A DNA stretch of 64,000 bases, taken from assembly GCF_963678635.1 (NCBI RefSeq), contig NC_087067.1, positions 32,524,401-32,588,400 of the forward strand. Direction: 5' to 3'. Every line of letters starts with the position of its first letter. The first letter of the stretch is position 1. A model generated the notes under the pieces. The model saw only the letters and a program-made list of their open reading frames with translations. It made no database searches and was not told where the DNA came from. A program made the position numbers and the translations under genes. This document shows positions 1 through 10,618 of the stretch, in pieces. This DNA comes from Symsagittifera roscoffensis (taxonomy: Eukaryota; Xenacoelomorpha; Acoela; Convolutidae).

Positions 1-351
1 TAGTCAGGATATAAATGGAAGCGGAATTACTCAAATGCCTAAGGCAGAACCGCAGATTCTGTCTTTGTCTACATCGTTAAGCCCATGTCGTATGTAACGG
101 CACAAACGCAGATGGTTATAACGTAGTCTACTGTACTCTTACGATAGATTTACTAGCCAGCAGGGGAGTTTTGTTAGGGCGAAGTGTCATTATGGCTACC
201 TCTTTTCAACTTTCCCCCTTGACCTTTCATAAGTTGGTCCGGGAGCAACATAGCTCTCAACCCAGTCGGATAAATATAAATTTTTATGATGCGAGCTGTT
301 TTTTCATTGTTGTGTTCAAGGCATGTACCAAAATTAGGAAAAGGTTTAGCT

Positions 352-538
352 ATCGCTTCTCGGCCTTTTGGCTAAGATAATGTGTAGTATCTGTTCTTGT
401 CAGCTGAATATATGGAATGCTGGGCATAGCCTGGCACCAATATTAAACTGATTTTTACTTCCCGAGTTAACACCGAAGCTTGCTTCAGTTGACTCACGGA
501 TTGTCCCGGTCTTACACTACCATCGGGAGCAGTCCACC
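352..538 (+). ncRNA. U2: U2 snRNA variant, unit 1, probably defective
   Basis: Differs from the array consensus at C28A (379), U55G (406), C61A (412) and C65A (416). C28 lies in the U6 helix I region, U55 in the loop that forms stem IIc, and C61 and C65 in the 3' arm of stem IIa, where two of six pairs are lost. The rest is intact, including GUAGUA and stems I, III and IV. It is the most damaged of the five copies of this subfamily (units 1, 2, 3, 5, 9). Either a pseudogene or a diverged isoform; I favour pseudogene. Confidence 0.9.
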
Positions 539-997
539 TGAAAATTCTGAAACTGCAAATTACCTTAATAGAGTGAAGATGTCAGTATGAAGAGTCTAAT
601 TGAGACTGGTGAATTGCGCGAACGGCCATAACTTGCCCAAAAAACTTAAGACTTCCAAATTTTGCTATTTCTATCGTAAGACCATCGTCAAATCTTGGGG
701 GACTGAGAAAATGAATCAATTTCGTCGAACCAGTTCAAAGTTATGAGTTCTTGAAAGCTCGGTGATGCCAAAAAGTTAAGCCTAATCGAGCGTGGTGCAA
801 AAAACGAAAATTTCAAAATTTTTGTTATTTTCTGTCTAAATTTTATTTTTTCAATATCGTATCACAATTTTGGACTCAGAACAATTCCAACGAGCCCAAA
901 ACGACTTCTTTAGCTTCAGTGTTCGTGGAGTAATCATCAGTTGAAATTTTGGGGGGAGCTGAAATTCGGCCATTTTGGAAGAAAATCGACCTAAAAG

Positions 998-1013
998 CTA
1001 ACTTTTAAGTTAG
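998..1013. repeat. Perfect inverted repeat in spacer, CTAACTT-TT-AAGTTAG
   Basis: Seven-base arms around a TT loop, present at this offset in nearly every unit. Unit 39 has two extra bases in the loop and keeps both arms; units 6, 10 and 12 have AAATTAG, breaking one pair; unit 30 loses the outermost pair. Function unknown. Confidence 0.7.
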
Positions 1014-1048
1014 TGCAATTTTTTTCTTGCATTTTTCATAAAATGGGG

Positions 1049-1072
1049 TGCTCTCTGCTGTCGCAGAGTGCA
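1049..1072. repeat. Imperfect hairpin in spacer with CTCTGC/GCAGAG stem
   Basis: Six perfect pairs around a TGTC loop (1053-1068), then one T-T mismatch and three more pairs (1049-1051 with 1070-1072). Recurs in every unit with rare changes, for example a TTTC loop in unit 31 and a G-to-T change in the 3' arm in unit 40. Function unknown. Confidence 0.65.
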
Positions 1073-1393
1073 TTCAAAGAAACTTATCAAATAGATTTGA
1101 AAACTTACCTATTTAATAAGTTTATCACAACAATTAGGCTAAAAGCATCTATCAGTATCCTGGCTGGTATTCGACCATATGCCACTAACGTTGAGTGAGC
1201 GGCTATCATGCCATAGATGGTCATCTAAGACACCCTGTACACGCTCCGTAGGTTTTGACCAGCCGACTTGGCCATAAAACTCATTGGGCCAAAAAAATTC
1301 TGAAAATTGTCAATTTTTCAAATTTTGTTTGAATTGCATAAATTATAACGTGAGCGTGCAAAATTTTACATGGTATAAGAGCATATTTCTACT

Positions 1394-1403
1394 CTCGCGC
1401 GAG
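1394..1403. repeat. 10-bp perfect palindrome CTCGCGCGAG
   Basis: The only CpG-dense stretch in the AT-rich spacer, about 400 bp upstream of the next U2 gene. Conserved across units, with adjacent changes (GGGCAAG in units 4 and 8, GAGCGAG in unit 40). Could be a protein-binding site; no specific factor recognised. Confidence 0.5.
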
Positions 1404-1791
1404 GGCGAGTGTTTTAAAAGTAATGTACATAGTTATATGCTAGTCAGGATATAAATGGAAGCGGAATTACTCAAATGCCTAAGGCAGAACCGCAGATTCT
1501 GTCTTTGTCTACATCGTTAAGCCCATGTCGTATGTAACGGCACAAACGCAGATGGTTATAACGTAGTCTACTGTACTCTTACGATAGATTTACTAGCCAG
1601 CAGGGGAGTTTTGTTAGGGCGAAGTGTCATTATGGCTACCTCTTTTCAACTTTCCCCCTTGACCTTTCATAAGTTGGTCCGGGAGCAACATAGCTCTCAA
1701 CCCAGTCGGATAAATATAAATTTTTATGATGCGAGCTGTTTTTTCATTGTTGTGTTCAAGGCATGTACCAAAATTAGGAAAAGGTTTAGCT

Positions 1792-1978
1792 ATCGCTTCT
1801 CGGCCTTTTGGCTAAGATAATGTGTAGTATCTGTTCTTGTCAGCTGAATATCTGGAATGCTGGGCATAGCCTGGCACCAATATTAAACTGATTTTTACTT
1901 CCCGAGTTAACACCGAAGCTTGCTTCAGTTGACTCACGGATTGTCCCGGTCTTACACTACCATCGGGAGCAGTCCACC
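1792..1978 (+). ncRNA. U2: U2 snRNA variant (C28A/U55G/C65A), unit 2
   Basis: Carries the three-change haplotype C28A, U55G and C65A and is otherwise consensus. G48-C65 of stem IIa becomes a G-A mismatch, U55-A94 of stem IIc is broken, and the U6 helix I strand is altered. Probably not fully functional, but the flanking promoter sequence is unchanged, so it could still be transcribed. Confidence 0.9.
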
Positions 1979-3231
1979 TGAAAATTCTGAAACTGCAAAT
2001 TACCTTAATAGAGTGAAGATGTCAGTATGAAGAGTCTAATTGAGACTGGTGAATTGCGCGAACGGCCATAACTTGCCCAAAAAACTTAAGACTTCCAAAT
2101 TTTGCTATTTATATCGTAAGACCATCGTCAAATCTTGGGGGACTGAGAAAATGAATCAATTTCGTCGAACCAGTTCAAAGTTATGAGTTCTTGAAAGCTC
2201 GGTGATGCCAAAAAGTTAAGCCTAATCGAGCGTGGTGCAAAAAACGAAAATTTCAAAATTTTTGTTATTTTCTGTCTAAATTTTATTTTTTCAATATCGT
2301 ATCACAATTTTGGACTCAGAACAATTCCAACGAGCCCAAAACGACTTCTTTAGCTTCAGTGTTCGTGGAGTAATCATCAGTTGAAATTTTGGGGGGAGCT
2401 GAAATTCGGCCATTTTGGAAGAAAATCGACCTAAAAGCTAACTTTTAAGTTAGTGCAATTTTTTTCTTGCATTTTTCATAAAATGGGGTGCTCTCTGCTG
2501 TCGCAGAGTGCATTCAAAGAAACTTATCAAATAGATTTGAAAACTTACCTATTTAATAAGTTTATCACAACAATTAGGCTAAAAGCATCTATCAGTATCC
2601 TGGCTGGTATTCGACCATATGCCACTAACGTTGAGTGAGCGGCTATCATGCCATAGATGGTCATCTAAGACACCCTGTACACGCTCCGTAGGTTTTGACC
2701 AGCCGACTTGGCCATAAAACTCATTGGGCCAAAAAAATTCTGAAAATTGTCAATTTTTCAAATTTTGTTTGAATTGCATAAATTATAACGTGAGCGTGCA
2801 AAATTTTACATGGTATAAGAGCATATTTCTACTCTCGCGCGAGGGCGAGTGTTTTAAAAGTAATGTACATAGTTATATGCTAGTCAGGATATAAATGGAA
2901 GCGGAATTACTCAAATGCCTAAGGCAGAACCGCAGATTCTGTCTTTGTCTACATCGTTAAGCCCATGTCGTATGTAACGGCACAAACGCAGATGGTTATA
3001 ACGTAGTCTACTGTACTCTTACGATAGATTTACTAGCCAGCAGGGGAGTTTTGTTAGGGCGAAGTGTCATTATGGCTACCTCTTTTCAACTTTCCCCCTT
3101 GACCTTTCATAAGTTGGTCCGGGAGCAACATAGCTCTCAACCCAGTCGGATAAATATAAATTTTTATGATGCGAGCTGTTTTTTCATTGTTGTGTTCAAG
3201 GCATGTACCAAAATTAGGAAAAGGTTTAGCT

Positions 3232-3418
3232 ATCGCTTCTCGGCCTTTTGGCTAAGATAATGTGTAGTATCTGTTCTTGTCAGCTGAATATCTGGAATGC
3301 TGGGCATAGCCTGGCACCAATATTAAACTGATTTTTACTTCCCGAGTTAACACCGAAGCTTGCTTCAGTTGACTCACGGATTGTCCCGGTCTTACACTAC
3401 CATCGGGAGCAGTCCACC
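3232..3418 (+). ncRNA. U2: U2 snRNA variant (C28A/U55G/C65A), unit 3
   Basis: Same U2 sequence as unit 2. The 3' spacer of this unit instead matches unit 7, which has a consensus U2, so a recombination junction lies just downstream of this gene. Confidence 0.9.
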
Positions 3419-4320
3419 TGAAAATTCTGAAACTGCAAATTACCTTAATAGAGTGAAGATGTCAGTATGAAGAGTCTAATTGAGACTGGTGAATTGCGCG
3501 AACGGCCATAACTTGCCCAAAAAACTTAAGACTTCCAAATTTTGCTATTTCTATCGTAAGACCATCGTCAAATCTTGGGGGACTGAGAAAATGAATCAAT
3601 TTCGTCGAACCAGTTCAAAGTTATGAGTTCTTGAAAGCTCGGTGATGCCAAAAAGTTAAGCCTAATCGAGCGTGGTGCAAAAAACGAAAATTTCAAAATT
3701 TTTGTTATTTTCTGTCTAAATTTTATTTTTTCAATATCGTATCACAATTTTGGACTCAGAACAATTCCAACGAGCCCAAAACGACTTCTTTAGCTTCAGT
3801 GTTCGTGGAGTAATCATCAGTTGAAATTTTGGGGGGAGCTGAAATTCGGCCATTTTGGAAGAAAATCGACCTAAAAGCTAACTTTTAAGTTAGTGCAATT
3901 TTTTTCTTGCATTTTTCATAAAATGGGGTGCTCTCTGCTGTCGCAGAGTGCATTCAAAGAAACTTATCAAATAGATTTGAAAACTTACCTATTTAATAAG
4001 TTTATCACAACAATTAGGCTAAAAGCATCTATCAGTATCCTGGCTGGTATTCGACCATATGCCACTAACGTTGAGTGAGCAGCTATCATGCGATCGATGG
4101 TCATCTAAGACACCCTGTACACGCTCCGTAGGTTTTGACCAGCCGATTTGGCCATAAAACTCATTGGGCCAAAAAAATTCTGAAAATTGTCAATTTTTCA
4201 AATTTTGTTTGAATTGCATAAATTATAACGTGAGCGTGCAAAATTTTACATGGTATAAGAGCATATTTCTACTCTCGCGCGAGGGCGAGTGTTTTAAAAG
4301 TAATGTACATAGTTATATGC

Positions 4321-4671
4321 TAGTCAGGATATAAATGGAAGCGGAATTACTCAAATGCCTAAGGCAGAACCGCAGATTCTGTCTTTGTCTACATCGTTAA
4401 GCCCATGTCGTATGTAACGGCACAAACGCAGATGGTTATAACGTAGTCTACTGTACTCTTACGATAGATTTACTAGCCAGCAGGGGAGTTTTGTTAGGGC
4501 GAAGTGTCATTATGGCTACCTCTTTTCAACTTTCCCCCTTGACCTTTCATAAGTTGGTCCGGGAGCAACATAGCTCTCAACCCAGTCGGATAAATATAAA
4601 TTTTTATGATGCGAGCTGTTTTTTCATTGTTGTGTTCAAGGCATGTACCAAAATTAGGAAAAGGTTTAGCT
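4321..4671 (+). promoter_or_regulatory. Presumed U2 promoter region (unit 4; same in all units)
   Basis: This is the 351 bp upstream of the gene. Equivalent regions precede all 45 genes, and by eye those in units 4-30 are identical while the spacers of the same units vary. That uniformity, and the position, are what support a regulatory role. The TATA-like run at 4590-4607 lies at -82 to -65, too far upstream for a standard TATA box; Pol II snRNA genes normally use a proximal sequence element near -60 to -40 and no TATA. I cannot match a known PSE, octamer or STAF consensus with confidence. In units 41-45 this flank has shared changes (GTGTCGTTATGG, GCAACCCAGC, GGTTTAGTTATCG). Confidence 0.5.
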
Positions 4672-4858
4672 ATCGCTTCTCGGCCTTTTGGCTAAGATCA
4701 TGTGTAGTATCTGTTCTTGTCAGCTTAATATCTGGCATGCTGGGCATAGCCTGGCACCAATATTAAACTGATTTTTACTTCCCGAGTTAACACCGAAGCT
4801 TGCTTCAGTTGACTCACGGATTGTCCCGGTCTTACACTACCATCGGGAGCAGTCCACC
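4672..4858 (+). ncRNA. U2: U2 spliceosomal snRNA, unit 4 (reference copy)
   Basis: U2 snRNA pairs with the intron branch site and with U6 in the spliceosome. The 5' part matches metazoan U2 closely: it starts ATCGCTTCTCGGCC (U6 helix II partner), has the U6 helix I region at 20-30 and an intact GUAGUA branch-recognition motif at 33-38. By eye it folds as: stem I 11-14/19-22; stem IIa 47-52/61-66; alternative stem IIc 54-60/89-95, seven perfect pairs; stem IIb 67-74/78-85, eight pairs; Sm-type site GAUUUUUAC at 99-107; stem III 113-120/137-144 with inner GAAG-CUUG-CUUC at 124-135; stem IV 147-152/179-184 and 153-159/171-177 with an 11-nt loop. The G48-C65 pair replaces human A48-U65, a compensatory change. 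Length is 187 nt against about 188 in human. The start is taken from the conserved 5' end; the 3' end is set after stem IV and may shift by a few bases. Twelve other copies are identical: units 6, 7, 8, 10, 12, 14, 16, 25, 26, 32, 37 and 38. Confidence 0.97.
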
Positions 4859-5760
4859 TGAAAATTCTGAAACTGCAAATTACCTTAATAGAGTGAAGAT
4901 GTCAGTATGAAGAGTCTAATTGAGACTGGTGAATTGCGCGAACGGCCATAACTTGCCCAAAAAACTTAAGACTTCCAAATTTTGCTATTTTTATCGTAAG
5001 ACCATCGTCAAATCTTGGGGGACTGAGAAAATGAATCAATTTCGTCGAACCAGTTCAAAGTTATGAGTTCTTGAAAGCTCGGTGATGCCAAAAAGTTAAG
5101 CCTAATCGAGCGTGGTGCAAAAAACGAAAATTTCAAAATTTTTGTTATTTTCTGTCTAAATTTTATTTTTTCAATATCGTATCACAATTTTGGACTCAGA
5201 ACAATTCCAACGAGCTCAAAACGACTTCTTTAGCTTCAGTGTTCGTGGAGTAATCATCAGTTGAAATTTTGGGGGGAGCTGAAATTCGGCCATTTTGGAA
5301 GAAAATCGACCTAAAAGCTAACTTTTAAGTTAGTGCAATTTTTTTCTTGCATTTTTCATAAAATGGGGTGCTCTCTGCTGTCGCAGAGTGCATTCAAAGA
5401 AACTTATCAAATAGATTTGAAAACTTACCTATTTAATAAGTTTATCACAACAATTAGGCTAAAAGCATCTATCAGTATCCTGGCTGGTATTCGACCATAT
5501 GCCACTAACGTTGAGTGAGCGGCTATCATGCCATAGATGGTCATCTAAGACACCCTGTACACGCTCCGTAGGTTTTGACCAGCCGATTTGGCCATAAAAC
5601 TCATTGGGCCAAAAAAATTCTGAAAATTGTCAATTTTTCAAATTTTGTTTGAATTGCATAAATTATAACGTGAGCGTGCAAAATTTTACATGGTATAAGA
5701 GCATATTTCTACTCTCGCGCGAGGGCAAGTGTTTTAAAAGTAATGTACATAGTTATATGC
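4859..5760. other. Intergenic spacer of unit 4 (type of all spacers)
   Basis: About 900 bp of AT-rich DNA lie between the U2 3' end and the next unit start. I see no tRNA, 5S rRNA, U1, U4, U5 or U6 sequence and no convincing protein gene. It contains three short hairpin-forming sequences and A-rich/T-rich stretches that resemble each other loosely, suggesting old internal duplication. The same holds at the same offsets (539-1440) in every unit. Nearly all differences between units lie here. Confidence 0.85.
4861..4880 (+). promoter_or_regulatory. Possible snRNA 3' box (unit 4)
   Basis: An A-rich stretch lies 3-22 bp past the mature 3' end, where Pol II snRNA genes carry a 3'-end-formation signal recognised by Integrator. 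The match to the vertebrate consensus is poor, and one position (A or C in GAAACTGC/GAACCTGC) splits the units into two groups. Called on position only. Confidence 0.2.
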
Positions 5761-6111
5761 TAGTCAGGATATAAATGGAAGCGGAATTACTCAAATGCCT
5801 AAGGCAGAACCGCAGATTCTGTCTTTGTCTACATCGTTAAGCCCATGTCGTATGTAACGGCACAAACGCAGATGGTTATAACGTAGTCTACTGTACTCTT
5901 ACGATAGATTTACTAGCCAGCAGGGGAGTTTTGTTAGGGCGAAGTGTCATTATGGCTACCTCTTTTCAACTTTCCCCCTTGACCTTTCATAAGTTGGTCC
6001 GGGAGCAACATAGCTCTCAACCCAGTCGGATAAATATAAATTTTTATGATGCGAGCTGTTTTTTCATTGTTGTGTTCAAGGCATGTACCAAAATTAGGAA
6101 AAGGTTTAGCT

Positions 6112-6298
6112 ATCGCTTCTCGGCCTTTTGGCTAAGATAATGTGTAGTATCTGTTCTTGTCAGCTGAATATCTGGAATGCTGGGCATAGCCTGGCACCAA
6201 TATTAAACTGATTTTTACTTCCCGAGTTAACACCGAAGCTTGCTTCAGTTGACTCACGGATTGTCCCGGTCTTACACTACCATCGGGAGCAGTCCACC
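6112..6298 (+). ncRNA. U2: U2 snRNA variant (C28A/U55G/C65A), unit 5
   Basis: Three-change haplotype, placed between two consensus copies (units 4 and 6). Its spacer has private markers (TCATTATCG near 6613 and a CTGTCTACG near 6996) shared only with unit 9, showing that unit 9 is a copy of it. Confidence 0.9.
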
Positions 6299-7551
6299 TG
6301 AAAATTCTGAAACTGCAAATTACCTTAATAGAGTGAAGATGTCAGTATGAAGAGTCTAATTGAGACTGGTGAATTGCGCGAACGGCCATAACTTGCCCAA
6401 AAAACTTAAGACTTCCAAATTTTGCTATTTCTATCGTAAGACCATCGTCAAATCTTGGGGGACTGAGAAAATGAATCAATTTCGTCGAACCAGTTCAAAG
6501 TTATGAGTTCTTGAAAGCTCGGTGATGCCAAAAAGTTAAGCCTAATCGAGCGTGGTGCAAAAAACGAAAATTTCAAAATTTTTGTTATTTTCTGTCTAAA
6601 TTTTATTTTTTCATTATCGTATCACAATTTTGGACTCAGAACAATTCCAACGAGCCCAAAACGACTTCTTTAGCTTCAGTGTTCGTGGAGTAATCATCAG
6701 TTGAAATTTTGGGGGGAGCTGAAATTCGGCCATTTTTGAAGAAAATCGACCTAAAAGCTAACTTTTAAGTTAGTGCAATTTTTTTCTTGCATTTTTCATA
6801 AAATGGGGTGCTCTCTGCTGTCGCAGAGTGCATTCAAAGAAACTTATCAAATAGATTTGAAAACTTACCTATTTAATAAGTTTATCACAACAATTAGGCT
6901 AAAAGCATCTATCAGTATCCTGGCTGGTATTCGACCATATGCCACTAACGTTGAGTGAGCAGCTATCATGCCATCGATGGTCATCTAAGACACCCTGTCT
7001 ACGCTCCGTAGGTTTTGACCAGCCGATTTGGCCATAAAACTCATTGGGCCAAAAAAATTCTGAAAATTGTCAATTTTTCAAATTTTGTTTGAATTGCATA
7101 AATTATAACGTGAGCGTGCAAAATTTTACATGGTATAAGAGCATATTTCTACTCTCGCGCGAGGGCGAGTGTTTTAAAAGTAATGTACATAGTTATATGC
7201 TAGTCAGGATATAAATGGAAGCGGAATTACTCAAATGCCTAAGGCAGAACCGCAGATTCTGTCTTTGTCTACATCGTTAAGCCCATGTCGTATGTAACGG
7301 CACAAACGCAGATGGTTATAACGTAGTCTACTGTACTCTTACGATAGATTTACTAGCCAGCAGGGGAGTTTTGTTAGGGCGAAGTGTCATTATGGCTACC
7401 TCTTTTCAACTTTCCCCCTTGACCTTTCATAAGTTGGTCCGGGAGCAACATAGCTCTCAACCCAGTCGGATAAATATAAATTTTTATGATGCGAGCTGTT
7501 TTTTCATTGTTGTGTTCAAGGCATGTACCAAAATTAGGAAAAGGTTTAGCT

Positions 7552-7738
7552 ATCGCTTCTCGGCCTTTTGGCTAAGATCATGTGTAGTATCTGTTCTTGT
7601 CAGCTTAATATCTGGCATGCTGGGCATAGCCTGGCACCAATATTAAACTGATTTTTACTTCCCGAGTTAACACCGAAGCTTGCTTCAGTTGACTCACGGA
7701 TTGTCCCGGTCTTACACTACCATCGGGAGCAGTCCACC
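7552..7738 (+). ncRNA. U2: U2 snRNA, unit 6
   Basis: Identical to the consensus described for unit 4. The spacer carries an acctgc marker just after the gene and a stem-breaking base in the offset-998 hairpin (TTTTAAATTAG). Confidence 0.95.
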
Positions 7739-8991
7739 TGAAAATTCTGAACCTGCAAATTACCTTAATAGAGTGAAGATGTCAGTATGAAGAGTCTAAT
7801 TGAGACTGGTGAATTGCGCGAACGGCCATAACTTGCCCAAAAAACTTAAGACTTCCAAATTTTGCTATTTCTATCGTAAGACCATCGTCAAATCTTGGGG
7901 GACTGAGAAAATGAATCAATTTCGTCGAACCAGTTCAAAGTTATGAGTTCTTGAAAGCTCGGTGATGCCAAAAAGTTAAGCCTAATCGAGCGTGGTGCAA
8001 AAAACGAAAATTTCAAAATTTTTGTTATTTTCTGTCTAAATTTTATTTTTTCAATATCGTATCACAATTTTGGACTCAGAACAATTCCAACGAGCTCAAA
8101 ACGACTTCTTTAGCTTCAGTGTTCGTGGAGTAATCATCAGTTGAAATTTTGGGGGGAGCTGAAATTCGGCCATTTTGGAAGAAAATCGACCTAAAAGCTA
8201 ACTTTTAAATTAGTGCAATTTTTTTCTTGCATTTTTCATAAAATGGGGTGCTCTCTGCTGTCGCAGAGTGCATTCAAAGAAACTTCTCAAATAGATTTGA
8301 AAACTTACCTATTTAATAAGTTTATCACAACAATTAGGCTAAAAGCATCTATCAGTATCCTGGCTGGTATTCGACAATATGCCACTAACGTTGAGTGAGC
8401 AGCTATCATGCCATCGATGGTCATCTAAGACACCCTGTACACGCTCCGTAGGTTTTGACCAGCCGATTTGGCCATAAAACTCATTGGGCCAAAAAAATTC
8501 TGAAAATTGTCAATTTTTCAAATTTTGTTTGAATTGCATAAATTATAACGTGAGCGTGCAAAATTTTACATGGTATAAGAGCATATTTCTACTCTCGCGC
8601 GAGGGCGAGTGTTTTAAAAGTAATGTACATAGTTATATGCTAGTCAGGATATAAATGGAAGCGGAATTACTCAAATGCCTAAGGCAGAACCGCAGATTCT
8701 GTCTTTGTCTACATCGTTAAGCCCATGTCGTATGTAACGGCACAAACGCAGATGGTTATAACGTAGTCTACTGTACTCTTACGATAGATTTACTAGCCAG
8801 CAGGGGAGTTTTGTTAGGGCGAAGTGTCATTATGGCTACCTCTTTTCAACTTTCCCCCTTGACCTTTCATAAGTTGGTCCGGGAGCAACATAGCTCTCAA
8901 CCCAGTCGGATAAATATAAATTTTTATGATGCGAGCTGTTTTTTCATTGTTGTGTTCAAGGCATGTACCAAAATTAGGAAAAGGTTTAGCT

Positions 8992-9178
8992 ATCGCTTCT
9001 CGGCCTTTTGGCTAAGATCATGTGTAGTATCTGTTCTTGTCAGCTTAATATCTGGCATGCTGGGCATAGCCTGGCACCAATATTAAACTGATTTTTACTT
9101 CCCGAGTTAACACCGAAGCTTGCTTCAGTTGACTCACGGATTGTCCCGGTCTTACACTACCATCGGGAGCAGTCCACC
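8992..9178 (+). ncRNA. U2: U2 snRNA, unit 7
   Basis: Identical to the consensus. The downstream spacer matches unit 3 (rare GCGATCGATGG near 9850), although unit 3 has the variant U2, so this unit is a recombinant. Confidence 0.95.
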
Positions 9179-10431
9179 TGAAAATTCTGAACCTGCAAAT
9201 TACCTTAATAGAGTGAAGATGTCAGTATGAAGAGTCTAATTGAGACTGGTGAATTGCGCGAACGGCCATAACTTGCCCAAAAAACTTAAGACTTCCAAAT
9301 TTTGCTATTTCTATCGTAAGACCATCGTCAAATCTTGGGGGACTGAGAAAATGAATCAATTTCGTCGAACCAGTTCAAAGTTATGAGTTCTTGAAAGCTC
9401 GGTGATGCCAAAAAGTTAAGCCTAATCGAGCGTGGTGCAAAAAACGAAAATTTCAAAATTTTTGTTATTTTCTGTCTAAATTTTATTTTTTCAATATCGT
9501 ATCACAATTTTGGACTCAGAACAATTCCAACGAGCCCAAAACGACTTCTTTAGCTTCAGTGTTCGTGGAGTAATCATCAGTTGAAATTTTGGGGGGAGCT
9601 GAAATTCGGCCATTTTGGAAGAAAATCGACCTAAAAGCTAACTTTTAAGTTAGTGCAATTTTTTTCTTGCATTTTTCATAAAATGGGGTGCTCTCTGCTG
9701 TCGCAGAGTGCATTCAAAGAAACTTATCAAATAGATTTGAAAACTTACCTATTTAATAAGTTTATCACAACAATTAGGCTAAAAGCATCTATCAGTATCC
9801 TGGCTGGTATTCGACCATATGCCACTAACGTTGAGTGAGCAGCTATCATGCGATCGATGGTCATCTAAGACACCCTGTACACGCTCCGTAGGTTTTGACC
9901 AGCCGATTTGGCCATAAAACTCATTGGGCCAAAAAAATTCTGAAAATTGTCAATTTTTCAAATTTTGTTTGAATTGCATAAATTATAACGTGAGCGTGCA
10001 AAATTTTACATGGTATAAGAGCATATTTCTACTCTCGCGCGAGGGCGAGTGTTTTAAAAGTAATGTACATAGTTATATGCTAGTCAGGATATAAATGGAA
10101 GCGGAATTACTCAAATGCCTAAGGCAGAACCGCAGATTCTGTCTTTGTCTACATCGTTAAGCCCATGTCGTATGTAACGGCACAAACGCAGATGGTTATA
10201 ACGTAGTCTACTGTACTCTTACGATAGATTTACTAGCCAGCAGGGGAGTTTTGTTAGGGCGAAGTGTCATTATGGCTACCTCTTTTCAACTTTCCCCCTT
10301 GACCTTTCATAAGTTGGTCCGGGAGCAACATAGCTCTCAACCCAGTCGGATAAATATAAATTTTTATGATGCGAGCTGTTTTTTCATTGTTGTGTTCAAG
10401 GCATGTACCAAAATTAGGAAAAGGTTTAGCT

Positions 10432-10618
10432 ATCGCTTCTCGGCCTTTTGGCTAAGATCATGTGTAGTATCTGTTCTTGTCAGCTTAATATCTGGCATGC
10501 TGGGCATAGCCTGGCACCAATATTAAACTGATTTTTACTTCCCGAGTTAACACCGAAGCTTGCTTCAGTTGACTCACGGATTGTCCCGGTCTTACACTAC
10601 CATCGGGAGCAGTCCACC
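10432..10618 (+). ncRNA. U2: U2 snRNA, unit 8
   Basis: Identical to the consensus. The unit as a whole duplicates unit 4, with one difference seen by eye at 11170 (T here, A at 5410). Confidence 0.95.

Larger units (their letters stand above)
3432..9110. repeat. Source block of a 4-unit duplication (rest of unit 3 to start of unit 7)
   Basis: Shares private markers, in the same order, with the block 5,760 bp downstream: GCGATCGATGG (near 4090), TTTTTATCG (near 4988), GGGCAAGTG (near 5725), TCATTATCG (near 6613), CTGTCTACG (near 6996) and TTTTAAATTAG (near 8204). Block ends are approximate because the units are nearly identical there. Confidence 0.8.

Noticed and set aside
151-200. Weak resemblance of the 5' flank (TTACTAGCCAGCAGGGGAG, then GGGCGAAGTG) to U1 snRNA
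   Set aside because: Only short stretches match; U1 stems, Sm site and 3' end are missing. Probably chance, although a U1 remnant cannot be fully excluded without a model search.
171-380. Recurrent 69-99-codon reading frame beginning MLGR, in every unit
   Set aside because: It begins with TTG in the promoter flank and runs into the U2 gene; the bases changed between units follow RNA structure, not codons, and the frame is cut short in units 1-3, 5, 9 and 28-30. It is an RNA gene read as protein.
1100-1125. Splice-donor-like ACTTACCTATTT in the spacer, considered as part of a spliced-leader RNA
   Set aside because: No SL-like exon, Sm site and hairpin set could be assembled around it, and the tract is altered in several units.
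1013-1198. Recurrent 61-codon frame beginning MQFF in the spacer
   Set aside because: Non-ATG start, AT-rich composition, lost in units 30, 31 and 37-39, and differences between units are mostly amino-acid changing. No recognisable domain.
4590-4607. TATA-like run ATAAATATAAATTTTTAT as a core promoter element
   Set aside because: It lies 65-82 bp upstream of the RNA start, too far for TATA function; U2 genes are normally TATA-less. Kept only as a note within the flank.
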